From: a filamentous cyanobacterium ESFC-1
Lineage (GTDB): Bacteria; Cyanobacteriota; Cyanobacteriia; Cyanobacteriales; Spirulinaceae
DNA: 64,000 nt
Reading direction: 5' to 3'
NCBI GenBank assembly: GCA_000380225.1
Contig: KB904821.1
Span: forward strand, 4,885,059-4,949,058
Shown here: positions 17,018 to 26,772 of the stretch, in pieces
How positions within the stretch are numbered: the first letter of the stretch is position 1
Layout of the letters: the number at the start of each line of letters is the position of its first letter
Position numbers and translations under genes: made by a program
Notes under the pieces: model-generated
What the model saw: only the letters and a program-made list of their open reading frames with translations
The model's database searches: none
What the model was told of the DNA's origin: nothing

Positions 17018-17506
17018 ATGACCACTCAAAATCCTGAAACCACCGCCGAACAAAATAGACAAGATCAAGCGATCGCGGATGACCTCATCGACAGCCAAAG
17101 CACCCACAGCGAAACCATCGAAACCGTTATCTCTAGCCTGGATATGGAAGACACGGCGATGGTCAACCGCAGCGAAGGGTCTACTCTCTGGAAGTTCCAA
17201 TACGGTTCGGTAGAAGTCTTTGTGCAGATTACCGGGGAAACCGAAGATGATATGTTCACCGTCTGGGCAACTTTCCTACAACTTCCTGCCGAAAAAGAAA
17301 ACGAACTGATGCGGAAGTTACTGGAAATGAACTGGGATAACACCTACGAAACCTGTTTTGCGATTGTCAATAATCAAGTGGTGGTGACTTGTCAGCGTAC
17401 TGTGGCTGAGTTGTCTCCTGGAGAAATTTCGCGGGCTATTACCCTCGTTGCGACGATCGCGGATGATAATGATGAGGACTTCAAAGAGGCTTATGGCGGG
17501 TCTTAG
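17018..17506 (+). CDS. YbjN domain-containing protein
   Basis: 162 residues: an acidic, disordered N-terminus (1-45) and a YbjN domain (about 50-150), with LWKFQYGSVEVFVQI, FLQLPAEKENELMRKLLEMN and a C-terminal EISRAITLVATIADDND helix. YbjN folds resemble type III secretion chaperones and are thought to bind proteins. The role in cyanobacteria is not known. GGAG lies about 10 nt before the ATG. Confidence 0.85.
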   Translation: MTTQNPETTAEQNRQDQAIADDLIDSQSTHSETIETVISSLDMEDTAMVNRSEGSTLWKFQYGSVEVFVQITGETEDDMFTVWATFLQLPAEKENELMRKLLEMNWDNTYETCFAIVNNQVVVTCQRTVAELSPGEISRAITLVATIADDNDEDFKEAYGGS

Positions 17507-17529
17507 TTTGAAATTGGCTGGTTTTCAGC

Positions 17530-17651
17530 AATGACCAATGACCAATGACCAATGACCAATTACCAATTACCAATTACCAATTAAGGGATTTAGGGAAAAC
17601 GGTACAAACAACCAATAACCAATAACCAATAACCAATAACCAATAACCAAT
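17530..17651. repeat. Tandem heptamer array leading into the lipoate ligase-like gene
   Basis: CCAATGA, then CCAATTA and CCAATAA heptamers run up to and include the ATG of the next gene. No Shine-Dalgarno sequence is present. Confidence 0.85.
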
Positions 17652-18375
17652 GTGGCGCTTAATTCCCTGTTTTGCTGCGTCGGGACAGGTGCAGATGGCG
17701 GTGGACAACTGGCTACTGGAACAGCACCGGAATGGCTTGCAACCGCCCTGTTTGCGCTTTTATACCTGGCGACCTGCTGCCCTGTCGTTAGGTTATCATC
17801 AGCGCCAATATCCGGCGGCGTGGGACAAGATAACTTATCAAGGGCAACCCCTGGATATTGTGCGCCGTCCGACGGGGGGAAGGGCGGTACTGCATCAAGG
17901 GGATTTAACTTATGCGGTGATTACTTCGGGAATGACGGGGACGCGATCGCGCATTTATCAAGAGTTATGCCAATTTTTGATCGACGGGTGGCGCAGTTTG
18001 GGGGTAAATCTGCATTACGGCACAGCCAAACGGGGCTATATTCACAACCCCAACTGTTTCGGAACTGCGACATCTGCCGATCTCGTCACCGATGACCACT
18101 GCAAACTGATTGGCAGCGCTCAACTGCGGCGGGGGAGCGCAATATTACAACATGGATCGATGCAAATTGGGGGCGATCGCGACCTCTACCAACGCATCTT
18201 TAGCGAACCCCTCCACCCCCCCACTTTACCCTGGAACGACAATCCCGAAAGCCATATTCAAGAAATCATTACCGCCTTAACCACCGCCGCTTGTGCTGAT
18301 TTTGGGGTGAACTTGCAAGCGCAACCCCTGACTACAGCAGAATGGCAGGCGATCGCGTCCCCATCGCCCCCCTAG
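17650..18375 (+). CDS. Lipoate-protein ligase A / octanoyltransferase (LipM-like)
   Basis: 241 residues of the biotin/lipoyl ligase fold (PF03099). Visible motifs are RRPTGGRAVLHQGDLTYAV (substrate pocket), NPNCFGTATSADL, with a Cys placed like the acyl-accepting Cys of LipM, and the conserved Lys in KLIGSAQLRRGSAILQHGSM. It transfers octanoyl or lipoyl groups to the E2 and GcvH proteins. Ligase and transferase activities cannot be separated by eye. The start ATG is made by a CCAATG heptamer. Confidence 0.8.
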   Translation: MWRLIPCFAASGQVQMAVDNWLLEQHRNGLQPPCLRFYTWRPAALSLGYHQRQYPAAWDKITYQGQPLDIVRRPTGGRAVLHQGDLTYAVITSGMTGTRSRIYQELCQFLIDGWRSLGVNLHYGTAKRGYIHNPNCFGTATSADLVTDDHCKLIGSAQLRRGSAILQHGSMQIGGDRDLYQRIFSEPLHPPTLPWNDNPESHIQEIITALTTAACADFGVNLQAQPLTTAEWQAIASPSPP

Positions 18376-18474
18376 CCAATTTTTGAGATGACTCAAAAAA
18401 TCCTGCTGTTCCTTGTACTTTTTTGTGAAAGTGTAGGGATAATGGTTAGTAGTGCTGTCGAGCGTAGAAAAATA

Positions 18475-19686
18475 ATGATTAGATCGGTTAAACAGCTAGG
18501 CTTATACCTCAGTCTGTTGATATTAGGGGGAGGTGCAGGGATTGTGGCCAGTCGTTATATACAAGTAACTGAACCTCAACCTACCCCCCTTGATTATCCA
18601 GATGTTACCCCCGCAGCACTACCTCCCCAACTGCCCCTCGAAACCGCGCCTGTTCCCGAAGCTCGTTTGAACTTTATCGCTGAAGCGGTGCAAAAAGTTG
18701 GCCCGGCGGTAGTTCGCATTGATGCGGCCCGGAGTGTTTCCCAAGTCCCCTCCGCCGAATTTAGAAATCCTTTATTTCGTCGCTTTTTTGGCAACAGCGA
18801 AGCGCCGCAACCGTCGCGTCGTCGCGTGCAAAATGGTACTGGGTCAGGCTTTATCCTCAGCAGCGACGGTCGTATTGTCACCAACGCTCACGTTGTCGAA
18901 GATTCTGATATTGTCACCGTGGTTCTCAAAGATGGCCGAGAGTACGAAGGGGAAGTTTTAGGGGCCGATGAAGTGACCGATGTGGCGGTGATTAAAATTA
19001 ACGCCGATAATCTCCCGGTGGTGAATCTCGGCAAATCTGACGATCTGATTCCGGGGGAATGGGCGATCGCGATCGGTAATCCCCTCGGCCTCGATAATAC
19101 CGTTACCGTCGGCATTATCAGCGCTTTGGGTCGTTCGAGTCGTCAGGTGGGTGTACCCGATAAGCGCGTCAGCTTCATCCAAACCGATGCGGCCATTAAC
19201 CCCGGCAACTCCGGCGGCCCGTTGCTCAACGCCCAAGGAGAAGTGATTGGCATCAACACCGCAATTCGGGCAGACGCGCAAGGATTAGGCTTTGCTATCC
19301 CCATCGAAACCGCCGAACGAGTGGCGGGTCAATTGGCCACCAAAGGACGGGTAGAGCATCCTTATGTGGGGATTCAGATGGTGGATTTAAACCCAGAATT
19401 AAAACAAAGTATTAACAGTAGCGCTGATGTTCCTTTTAAAGTCGAACGGGAACAAGGGGTTTTAGTTATGCGGGTGGTTCCCAATTCTCCGGCTGATAGC
19501 GCGGGCTTTCTCGCGGGAGATATTATTCTCACAGTGGGCAATCAAACGGTACAAAATACGGCGGATGTGCAGCAAGAAGTCGAACGCAGTACCATTGGCG
19601 CAGATTTGCTCGTAGAAGTTTGGCGCAATGGCCGTCAGGTCGAATTGACCGTACAACCGGGGGCTTTTCCGACAGAACAGTTGTAA
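18475..19686 (+). CDS. Deg/HtrA-family serine protease
   Basis: 403 residues from the ATG at 18475. An upstream in-frame ATG at 18388 would add 29 residues with a second hydrophobic stretch and is less likely. A membrane anchor (about 8-27) precedes a Pro-rich linker, a trypsin-like domain with catalytic His139 (TNAHVV), Asp169 (DVAVIK) and Ser246 (NPGNSGGP), and one C-terminal PDZ domain. This is the HhoA/HhoB/HtrA layout of cyanobacteria: periplasmic or thylakoid-lumen quality control. Which of the three orthologues it is cannot be decided here. Confidence 0.92.
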   Translation: MIRSVKQLGLYLSLLILGGGAGIVASRYIQVTEPQPTPLDYPDVTPAALPPQLPLETAPVPEARLNFIAEAVQKVGPAVVRIDAARSVSQVPSAEFRNPLFRRFFGNSEAPQPSRRRVQNGTGSGFILSSDGRIVTNAHVVEDSDIVTVVLKDGREYEGEVLGADEVTDVAVIKINADNLPVVNLGKSDDLIPGEWAIAIGNPLGLDNTVTVGIISALGRSSRQVGVPDKRVSFIQTDAAINPGNSGGPLLNAQGEVIGINTAIRADAQGLGFAIPIETAERVAGQLATKGRVEHPYVGIQMVDLNPELKQSINSSADVPFKVEREQGVLVMRVVPNSPADSAGFLAGDIILTVGNQTVQNTADVQQEVERSTIGADLLVEVWRNGRQVELTVQPGAFPTEQL

Positions 19687-19820
19687 TGAGTTGAAGGGAG
19701 GGGGGAAGCTTAACTCGGATAATTGGAAGCAATCGCGGTTCTCCTCGGAAAGTCCCGATCGAGCCTTCTTGACCTTGCGGTACAATAAACGTGAACTTAA
19801 GAATGCAATTAGTTTAATAA

Positions 19821-20186
19821 ATGTCAGCTACTCCCCAAGACACAAAAGACAAGAAAACCCTAGAAGCCATGCGTCGGTTTTCCGAGCGTTATGCCCAGCA
19901 AACCGATACTTATTTCTGTGTCGATCCTTCGGTAACGGCGGTGGTGATTGAAGGGTTAGCGCGTCACAAAGACGAATTAGGATCGCCCCTTTGCCCCTGT
20001 CGTCATTACGAAGATAAAGAAGCAGAGGTCAAAAATAGCTACTGGAATTGTCCTTGTGTCCCCATGCGGGAACGCAAAGAATGCCACTGTATGTTATTTA
20101 TTACACCGGACAATGAATTTGCCGGAGAGCAACAAGAAATCGAGATCGAAGAAATTGTGAAAGTACGCGAATCGATGGGTGGTTAA
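19821..20186 (+). CDS. ftrC: Ferredoxin-thioredoxin reductase, catalytic beta chain
   Basis: 121 residues. Cysteines in CPC (58-60), NCPC (77-79) and CHC (88-90), plus Cys33, include the [4Fe-4S] ligands and the redox-active disulfide. The enzyme passes electrons from ferredoxin to thioredoxin, linking light to redox regulation. The stop overlaps the next gene's ATG (TAATG). The variable alpha chain (ftrV) is not in the window. Confidence 0.95.
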   Translation: MSATPQDTKDKKTLEAMRRFSERYAQQTDTYFCVDPSVTAVVIEGLARHKDELGSPLCPCRHYEDKEAEVKNSYWNCPCVPMRERKECHCMLFITPDNEFAGEQQEIEIEEIVKVRESMGG

Positions 20187-20593
20187 TGGCAATGCTGCCA
20201 ACCGCTTTACAACAAGGTATTGCTGAATTTAATCAGCAGGAGTTTTACGCCTGTCACGATACCTTAGAGGCTCTGTGGATGGATTCTACAGAGCCTGACC
20301 GCCGTTTTTATCAGGGTTTACTTCAGGTCGCTGTCGCTTGCTATCATCTGGGTAATTTGAATTGGCAGGGGGCAGTAACGCTACTCGGAGAAGGAACCCG
20401 CCGTTTATACGACTATCAACCCCGTTACGCCACAATTGATGTCGAGCAGTTGCTAGAAGAAAGTTTTACCCTGTTAGAGTCGCTACAACAGACTAATCCT
20501 GAGCATCTTGGTTCTTTACTCGCACAGATTCAAAGCGATCGCCCCCAAGATGCAGCTTATCATTTCCCCACAGTACGATTCATACCGAATTGA
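20186..20593 (+). CDS. DUF309 domain protein
   Basis: 135 residues. The N-terminal helix GIAEFNQQEFYACHDTLEALWMD is the DUF309 signature, and a second helical hairpin carries the conserved FYQGLLQVAVACYHL. The start overlaps the ftrC stop, so it is coupled to ftrC. An alternative start is two codons in. The function is unknown, although the Glu/His pattern (HDTLE) suggests metal or ligand binding. Pairing with ftrC may point to a redox connection, which is inference only. Confidence 0.85.
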   Translation: MAMLPTALQQGIAEFNQQEFYACHDTLEALWMDSTEPDRRFYQGLLQVAVACYHLGNLNWQGAVTLLGEGTRRLYDYQPRYATIDVEQLLEESFTLLESLQQTNPEHLGSLLAQIQSDRPQDAAYHFPTVRFIPN

Positions 20594-20755
20594 AAACTCG
20601 ATAATATGATAATAAGATGTAGTTGCGTGAAACTACGCAATCGCGATCGCCCAATTGACCCAATCAACCTATTCCGCTGTGGCGGTCAGTCATTAAAATT
20701 GAGGGTTTGAGCATCTACACCATCACCTAAAATCATCCCAGGTCATCAACCACTT

Positions 20756-22009
20756 ATGCTTTTTTGGATTAAATCGGTATTTCGTCATCCTGCGTGTCGA
20801 TGGTTTGTGCTAATTGCCAGTCTGGTGTTCATTGTGGGATTTGGTGTGATTGGCTTTGGCCGAGGTGGGCCTTTTGGTCGCCAATACGATATGCGTTTTT
20901 TGTATGTGGCCGGACGGGCTTGGTTAGCAGGCTTGAATGCTTATAGTCCTTTTGTGGCTGACCAAATGAGTTACGGACTGCCGGAAACGCAACGCATTTA
21001 TGATTTTGCTTATCCCCCTCAAATTGCTCCCATTGTGATGATTTTGGGAGCTTTTTCTTGGCAGAGGGCCCGTCATGCTTTGATTCTTTTGCATTTTATC
21101 AGTTGTGGGGCCTTGGCTTGGTGGTGTGTGGGTTTGTTGCGGCAAGAAGTGACTCACAAATGGGAAACTTTACATCAGGGAATGTGGTGGTATGTTCCGG
21201 CGTTGGTGATTGGGAACCCTTTTACCGCCGAGGCGTTATGGATGGGTCAAACCAGTACGATTGTTGGGGCGGCGATCGTAGGGGGATGGTATTACTATAA
21301 ACGGCAACAATGGCTGGTTAGTGGTTTTTTGTGGGCGATCGCAACGATTAAGCCTCATTTGTGTATTTTACTGTTGTTGTGGTTGGTTTTGGAACGACAA
21401 TGGCGCATTCTGGGGGCGATGGTGGGAGGAATTACCATCTTGGCGAGTATCCCGATTAAAGTTAGCGGTATACCCGGAATTGTTATAGATTGGGTCTCGG
21501 CGGTGATGGTGTACAAAGAACAACCCTTTAATGAGTTGGGATGGTACGGCAAAATGTATCTGCAAAATGCCATTTATGCCATTTCCGATTATTGGACGGA
21601 TGGGAATGGTTTGGCGCTTCCCAATTTAATGCCTTTGGCGGTGGTGTTTATAGTGGCGTTATGGTGGTTTCGCGATCGCTTTTTACTCAACGATATTTTA
21701 GGAATTGCTTTGGCGTTAACGTTTAGTTTTGGGTTTGGCAATTATTACGATTTGGTGATTTTGGTAATATTAGTGCCGTTGTTTTGGCGGCACGTTTGCG
21801 ATAGTTTGGCTCAAACTTTAATGGCTTTGTTTTTGTTTGTGGGTCTGAGTTTCGCTATCTTTCTGCCCCGTTTGTTTGACTTTCCCCACGTGGTTTTGGT
21901 CTTACTCCAACTGCGGGTCTTTTTGATTTTGGGGAGTGCCAGTTGGTTAAGTTATCTCAGTTGTAAACAAACCAAGTACCTCAAGCAAAACCGGATTGTC
22001 CGCGCTTAA
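20756..22009 (+). CDS. Membrane glycosyltransferase, GT87-like (DUF2029)
   Basis: 417 residues with about ten membrane helices. The loop after the first helix carries GRQYDMRFLYVAGRAWLAG and YSPF, typical of GT87 polyprenol-phosphate-sugar-dependent transferases, and a later PHLCILLLLWL helix is also typical. It should add a mannose or other sugar to a lipid or glycan on the outer face of the membrane, but the acceptor is unknown. The 3' end overlaps the convergent GDPD gene by 29 bp. Confidence 0.8.
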   Translation: MLFWIKSVFRHPACRWFVLIASLVFIVGFGVIGFGRGGPFGRQYDMRFLYVAGRAWLAGLNAYSPFVADQMSYGLPETQRIYDFAYPPQIAPIVMILGAFSWQRARHALILLHFISCGALAWWCVGLLRQEVTHKWETLHQGMWWYVPALVIGNPFTAEALWMGQTSTIVGAAIVGGWYYYKRQQWLVSGFLWAIATIKPHLCILLLLWLVLERQWRILGAMVGGITILASIPIKVSGIPGIVIDWVSAVMVYKEQPFNELGWYGKMYLQNAIYAISDYWTDGNGLALPNLMPLAVVFIVALWWFRDRFLLNDILGIALALTFSFGFGNYYDLVILVILVPLFWRHVCDSLAQTLMALFLFVGLSFAIFLPRLFDFPHVVLVLLQLRVFLILGSASWLSYLSCKQTKYLKQNRIVRA

Positions 22010-22772
22010 GTTTTGAGGGGGATTGACGCGATACTTGCGTTCGATCGGCAGGGGACGCAGCGAGTAGAGTATTGGTAATAATTTTAGTAACCCCTAGGCG
22101 TAATAAGTTGTCTAGGTCTTCGGGACTGTCTACTGTCCAAGCCCCAACAGCAATGTTTTGGTCTTGACTGGCCCTAATCAGGTCGGGATTGTCCAGCAGA
22201 AGATGATATTCACTCAACAGCAGGGCGTGACCGTCGCTTTTGAGTTGGCGGACTTTTTCGAGGTAATCGTTGGCGGTAAGGGGATAATAAGCCAGAGAGA
22301 GATGGGGGCAATAGTGACGCAGGCGGTCGAGAAAGTCGTCGTTAAATGAAGCAATAACGCATTTTTTGAGCCAGTCGCGATCGCGGATTAAAGCAATAAA
22401 ACGAACAATATCTTCTTCTGACCAATCTTCGGTTTGTTTGATTTCGATATACAGGGTAACTGGGCGATCCTGCAAGGCATCGAAGGTTTCGGTAAGAGTA
22501 GGGATGCGTTCCCCCACAAAGCGATCGCTAAACCAAATCCCCGCATCGAGTTTCTTGAGGGCAGTAACGGGTAAATCCCGGACGTTTCCCGTCCCATCGG
22601 TGGTGCGATCTAGGGTAGCATCGTGGATTAAGACCAGTTGATTATCCGCCGAGAGTTGTACGTCGCATTCGATGGCATTTGCCCCTTGGTCAATCGCGGC
22701 GAGAAATGCCGAAAGGGTATTTTCTGGGGCGATCGCGGAAAACCCTCGGTGAGCGATAATTTCAACAGTCAT
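21981..22772 (-). CDS. Glycerophosphodiester phosphodiesterase family protein
   Basis: 263 residues with the GDPD TIM barrel. Catalytic motifs are HRG (8-10), the Glu/Asp pair in ECDVQLSADNQLVLIHD and the acidic IEIKQ. The enzyme hydrolyses glycerophosphodiesters to glycerol-3-phosphate and an alcohol. No signal peptide is seen, so it is cytosolic. The basic C-terminal 25 residues come from the region overlapping the 3' end of the GT87 gene on the other strand. Confidence 0.9.
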   Translation of the reverse strand: MTVEIIAHRGFSAIAPENTLSAFLAAIDQGANAIECDVQLSADNQLVLIHDATLDRTTDGTGNVRDLPVTALKKLDAGIWFSDRFVGERIPTLTETFDALQDRPVTLYIEIKQTEDWSEEDIVRFIALIRDRDWLKKCVIASFNDDFLDRLRHYCPHLSLAYYPLTANDYLEKVRQLKSDGHALLLSEYHLLLDNPDLIRASQDQNIAVGAWTVDSPEDLDNLLRLGVTKIITNTLLAASPADRTQVSRQSPSKLKRGQSGFA

Positions 22773-22898
22773 AGATATGTTTAAATCGGTGCGGGAATAG
22801 TGAGTGCCTTGAGTCGTTTGGCCGTCATTTTAGCGGTAATTGGGTTCGGTGGTGATGCTATTGTTAGGAAAAAAAGCTCAAAAAATTGTGACTGACTT

Positions 22899-23519
22899 AT
22901 GGGCGATCGCTTTTTTCTCGAACCAAAACGGCGTTACTTTGACAGCTTAATTCGATTACAGCCTCACAACCCTAAAGCCTTGATCCAGCGTGGGATGGTA
23001 CATTTCAAGCAAGGGAAAATTGCCGAGGCGATCGCGGATTTTGATACCGCCGAAAGCCTACAGCCCGATCTAACTCCTTATCTATGGCAAAGAGGCTTGG
23101 CTTATTATTATCGCGATCGCTTTGCCGAAGGTGCTAAACAATTTGAAATCGATCTTACCGTGAATGCTCGCGATGTCGAAGAAACCGTCTGGCGTTATTT
23201 GTGCCAAGCTCGCCTCAAAACCCCGACAGAGGCTCAAAAAGACCTAAAACCCGTTCGCAACGACCCCAGACCCATTCTCAGGCAAATATACGCTTTATTT
23301 GCCGGGGAATGCACCTCCGAAGCGGTTTTAGCGGCGGGTCAGCAAGACAGCCCGACGGCGCAGTTTTACAGTCATCTTTATGTGGGTTTATATGGGGAAG
23401 CCACAGGCAATGAAACCCAAGCCCAAACCCATATTACTCAGGCCGCCACAGGGTATAAACTGGATGATTATATGTGGTATTTGGCCTGGGTTCATGGGGA
23501 GTTGCGGGGATGGCTTTGA
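22899..23519 (+). CDS. Tetratricopeptide-repeat protein
   Basis: 206 residues with two clear TPR units (about 27-95: PKALIQRGMVHFKQGKIAEAIADF and PYLWQRGLAYYYRDRFAEGAKQFEID), then a helical region ending LDDYMWYLAWVHGELRGWL. Such proteins are conserved from cyanobacteria to chloroplasts, usually as adaptors. No signal peptide is seen. The partner is unknown. Confidence 0.75.
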   Translation: MGDRFFLEPKRRYFDSLIRLQPHNPKALIQRGMVHFKQGKIAEAIADFDTAESLQPDLTPYLWQRGLAYYYRDRFAEGAKQFEIDLTVNARDVEETVWRYLCQARLKTPTEAQKDLKPVRNDPRPILRQIYALFAGECTSEAVLAAGQQDSPTAQFYSHLYVGLYGEATGNETQAQTHITQAATGYKLDDYMWYLAWVHGELRGWL

Positions 23520-23574
23520 TTCAGTTATCAGTTTTTTGGACAATTGGCTTGTAGGGGCGGGGTTTCCCCGTCCA

Positions 23575-23636
23575 ATAACCAACAACCAACAACCAACAAC
23601 CAATAACAAACAACCAACAACAAACAACCAAAATTA
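23575..23636. repeat. Heptamer array before the kinase gene, with a GGGGCGGGG palindrome upstream
   Basis: CCAACAA/CAAATAA-type heptamers fill 23575-23630. Just upstream, TGTAGGGGCGGGG/TTTCCCCG (about 23549-23572) is one copy of a palindromic repeat also seen at about 25221-25245, 55523-55547 and, inverted, 36401-36423 and 58986-59008. Confidence 0.75.
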
Positions 23637-25181
23637 ATGGCTGTTTTATTAAACGAGCGCTATCGATTATTACACCCTTTAGGTCGCGGAGGATTTGGCG
23701 AAACTTTTTTAGCCGAAGATACTTATATTCCGTCGCAACGTCGCTGCGTAATCAAACAACTCAAACCCCTGGTAAAAGACCCCCAAATCCATCAACTGAT
23801 TCGCGATCGCTTTCAACGAGAAGCGGCGATTTTAGAAGATTTGGGGGCAAATCACGATCAAATCCCCGATCTATATGCTTATTTTTGCGAAGCTGAAGAA
23901 TTTTATTTAGTGCAAGAATGGGTCGAGGGGGAAACCCTCAGTCAACGGGTCAAAAATCAGGGTATTTTTACAGAAGCCCAAGTGCGGGATTTGTTGCTAA
24001 AAATATTACCGATTTTGGCGTTTATTCACGATCGCGGTATTATTCATCGCGATATTAAACCGGATAACTTAATTTTACGAAATCGCGATCGCGCCCCGGT
24101 TTTAATTGACTTTGGGGCGGTACGCGAAACCCTAGCTACTCAGATAAATTCTCAAGGTAATATTACCAGTTCAATTGCGATTGGTACGCCGGGTTTTATG
24201 CCCTCCGAACAAGCTGCCGGACGACCAATTTTTTCGAGTGATTTGTATAGTTTGGGTTTGACGGCGGTTTATTTATTAACGGGAAAAGCGCCGCAACAAC
24301 TCAAAACTGACGCTTATACCGGGGAAATCCTGTGGAAAGAAGCGGTAACGGGATTAAGTGCCGAGTTTATGGCGATTTTAGACAAAGCGGTGCAATCTCA
24401 TCCCCGCGATCGCTACCCCACCGCCCAAGCGATGCTAGAAGCCCTAGAACCCGCCTTAACCGTTCCTCCCACCGCCGAACCGACTCGCCTCACCACACCG
24501 CAACCGCCAACCCCAGAGGCGGCTTTAGATGCCACTCAGGTGATGCCTTCTCGCATCAAGCCCTGGCAATCTCGAAAAAATTGGATTTTTGGTGGGGTTT
24601 TAGGAATCGCGATCGCGGCTACGGCTATCGGGACTTTCTTTGTGAGTCGCGATCGCACCCCCCAAACCCTCCCTAATCCTAGCGCCAGGATTTCCCCCCT
24701 CAATCCTTCCCCTGCGTCTTCTCCTACCCCGTCTCCTGTGGTTTCTCCGTCTCCATCTCCAACCCCACCGCCTCCCTCCCCCGTCGCTTCCCCAACCCCT
24801 CCCCCTCCTGCTGTCGAAACCCTACCCACACCCACACCCTCCCCCGAAAATCCTGACCCCCCATCAATTCCCAGTGGCATTCCCGAATCTCCAAATGTGG
24901 GATCGAGTTATGGTTGGTTGTCCCAACGTCGCGTCACCGAACGAGATTTGTTAGGCAAAAATGCCGTTCAACTTTCGATTATGCGAAACAGTGTTTTTGC
25001 CCGCAAAGGTCGCAAGTTTAACAACAGTGAATTACAGCGCTATTTTAACAGTCAACCTTGGTACAATCCTCGCTACGCACCCGACGAGTTTACCGCCGAT
25101 TTACTCACTCCCCTTGAAGCCCAAAATGCGGCGTTCATTCTGGAATATCAAAATCAGAATGGCTTACGCTGGCTACCATAA
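23637..25181 (+). CDS. Ser/Thr protein kinase with YARHG domain
   Basis: 514 residues. The N-terminal kinase (about 8-270) has the Gly-rich loop LGRGGFGETF, Lys in RCVIKQL, HRDIKPDN, DFGAV and an SEQAAG activation-segment end, so it should be active. A membrane helix (about 318-338) follows, then a Pro/Ser-rich stretch (345-420). The C-terminal YARHG domain (about 435-500) carries LSIMRNSVFARKGRKF and PWYNPRY. The layout suggests a cytosolic kinase with an outside sensor. No substrate is evident. Confidence 0.9.
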   Translation: MAVLLNERYRLLHPLGRGGFGETFLAEDTYIPSQRRCVIKQLKPLVKDPQIHQLIRDRFQREAAILEDLGANHDQIPDLYAYFCEAEEFYLVQEWVEGETLSQRVKNQGIFTEAQVRDLLLKILPILAFIHDRGIIHRDIKPDNLILRNRDRAPVLIDFGAVRETLATQINSQGNITSSIAIGTPGFMPSEQAAGRPIFSSDLYSLGLTAVYLLTGKAPQQLKTDAYTGEILWKEAVTGLSAEFMAILDKAVQSHPRDRYPTAQAMLEALEPALTVPPTAEPTRLTTPQPPTPEAALDATQVMPSRIKPWQSRKNWIFGGVLGIAIAATAIGTFFVSRDRTPQTLPNPSARISPLNPSPASSPTPSPVVSPSPSPTPPPPSPVASPTPPPPAVETLPTPTPSPENPDPPSIPSGIPESPNVGSSYGWLSQRRVTERDLLGKNAVQLSIMRNSVFARKGRKFNNSELQRYFNSQPWYNPRYAPDEFTADLLTPLEAQNAAFILEYQNQNGLRWLP

Positions 25182-25376
25182 ATCAGTTATCAGCTTCTAA
25201 GGGGCAGCTTTGCTGTGGGCGTGTAGGGGCGGGGTTTCCCCGCCCAAGAGTGGGAAGAAATTACCAATTACCAATTACCAATTACCAATTAAAAGATTTG
25301 GGCGAACACCAATAAACAATAACCAATAACTAATAACTAACAACCAATAACCAACAACCAACAACCAACAACAAAA
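25182..25376. repeat. Repeat-filled spacer
   Basis: It holds a CTAAGGGGCAGCTTTGCTG motif (also near 26481), a TGTAGGGGCGGGG palindrome (about 25221-25245), and CCAATTA/CCAATAA/CCAACAA heptamers up to the stop of ilvC. No gene is seen. Confidence 0.7.
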
Positions 25377-26369
25377 TTACTTCTTCAACCAGCTAAACAT
25401 CGCCCGTAAATCCTTGCCAACTTCCTCGATAGGTTGTTCGGCTTCTTGACGACGCATGGCGGTGAAACCGGGTTTTCCGGCTTGATTTTCTAGGACAAAT
25501 TCTCGCGCAAACTGACCTGATTGAATCTCTTGTAAAATCTTCCGCATTTCGGCGCGGGTTTCGCTGGTAATTAAACGAGGGCCGCGGGTGTAGTCGCCAT
25601 ATTCGGCGGTGTTGGAGATGCTATCGCGCATTTGGGCTAAACCGCCTTCGACGATCAAATCGACGATGAGTTTAACTTCGTGCAAGCATTCAAAATAAGC
25701 TAGTTCTGGCTGATATCCGGCTTCTACGAGGGTTTGGAATCCGGATTTGATGAGTTCGCTCAAACCGCCGCATAATACCGCTTGTTCCCCGAATAAGTCG
25801 GTTTCGGTTTCTTCGCGGAAACTGGTTTCGAGGATACCGGCGCGAGTCCCACCAATGCCTTTAGCATAAGCCATGGCGCGATCGCGAGCTTGTCCGGTAG
25901 CATCTTGATACACCGCAAACAAGCAGGGAACTCCCTCTCCTTGTTCGTAAGTCCGGCGTACTAAATGACCGGGGCCTTTCGGCGCAACCATAATGGTATC
26001 AACATCGGCAGGGGGTACGACTTGACCGAAGTGAATGTTAAAGCCGTGAGCAAAGGCTAAAATATTGCCAGCGCTGAGATTGGGCTTGATTTCGTTTTCG
26101 TAAACAGACCGTTGCACTTCGTCGGGCAACAAAATCATAATTAAATCCGCCGCTTTCGACGCATCTGCTACGTTTTTGACGGTTAAGCCAGCATCTTCAG
26201 CTTGGGGAATGGATTTACTGCCTTCGTATAAACCAACAATAACGTTAACGCCACTATTTTTGAGGTTGAGGGCGTGAGCATGGCCTTGAGAGCCATAACC
26301 GATGATTGCGACGGTTTTATCGTTTAAAAGGTCTAAATTTGCGTCTTCATCATAATACATCCGCGCCAT
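25377..26369 (-). CDS. ilvC: Ketol-acid reductoisomerase
   Basis: 330 residues, class I length. It converts acetolactate or acetohydroxybutyrate to the dihydroxy acids in valine and isoleucine synthesis, using NADPH and Mg. The nucleotide-binding loop is [17 protein letters not shown]. The KPGP-like catalytic region [13 protein letters not shown] and the metal-binding residues in [10 protein letters not shown] and [12 protein letters not shown] are present. AAGGAGAT ahead of the ATG gives a strong ribosome-binding site. Confidence 0.96.
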   Translation of the reverse strand: MARMYYDEDANLDLLNDKTVAIIGYGSQGHAHALNLKNSGVNVIVGLYEGSKSIPQAEDAGLTVKNVADASKAADLIMILLPDEVQRSVYENEIKPNLSAGNILAFAHGFNIHFGQVVPPADVDTIMVAPKGPGHLVRRTYEQGEGVPCLFAVYQDATGQARDRAMAYAKGIGGTRAGILETSFREETETDLFGEQAVLCGGLSELIKSGFQTLVEAGYQPELAYFECLHEVKLIVDLIVEGGLAQMRDSISNTAEYGDYTRGPRLITSETRAEMRKILQEIQSGQFAREFVLENQAGKPGFTAMRRQEAEQPIEEVGKDLRAMFSWLKK

Positions 26370-26772
26370 AGTTATATCTCCTTAATTTATAAATATTACA
26401 AGGGCCGCAAACTTTTTATGGTATCGCATTGCGCTCCCTTGTTTAACTTTCTTGGGCAGCTTTTTTCAGTAATCAGCCTCTAAGGGGCAGCTTTGCTGTC
26501 GGCAATCGGCAGTGGGGGGAGTGGGAGGAGTGGGGAGAGAGGGAAGAAATGACCAATTACCAATTAAAAGATTCTGCTGACAACAAACAACAAACAACAA
26601 ACAACCAATGACAAAGGACAAAGGACAAAGGACAAAAGACCAATCATAATCCTTTCGACTAATTAAGCAGACTCAATGAATGATAAAAGAAAGCTATATG
26701 GTAAAACTATTGTCATCACCGGGGATTATCGTTAAGGTAAAAGAGAAGTCAAGCAAAGCACCCCCAACCACC
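26370..26772. repeat. Spacer between divergent ilvC and Mo-nitro_C genes
   Basis: It contains the CTAAGGGGCAGCTTTGCTG repeat, GGAAGAAATGACCAATTACC and runs of CAAACAA/ACAAAGG heptamers (26580-26645). No further gene is recognised. An ATG at 26680 is in frame with the next gene but would add 31 residues with no family support. Confidence 0.6.
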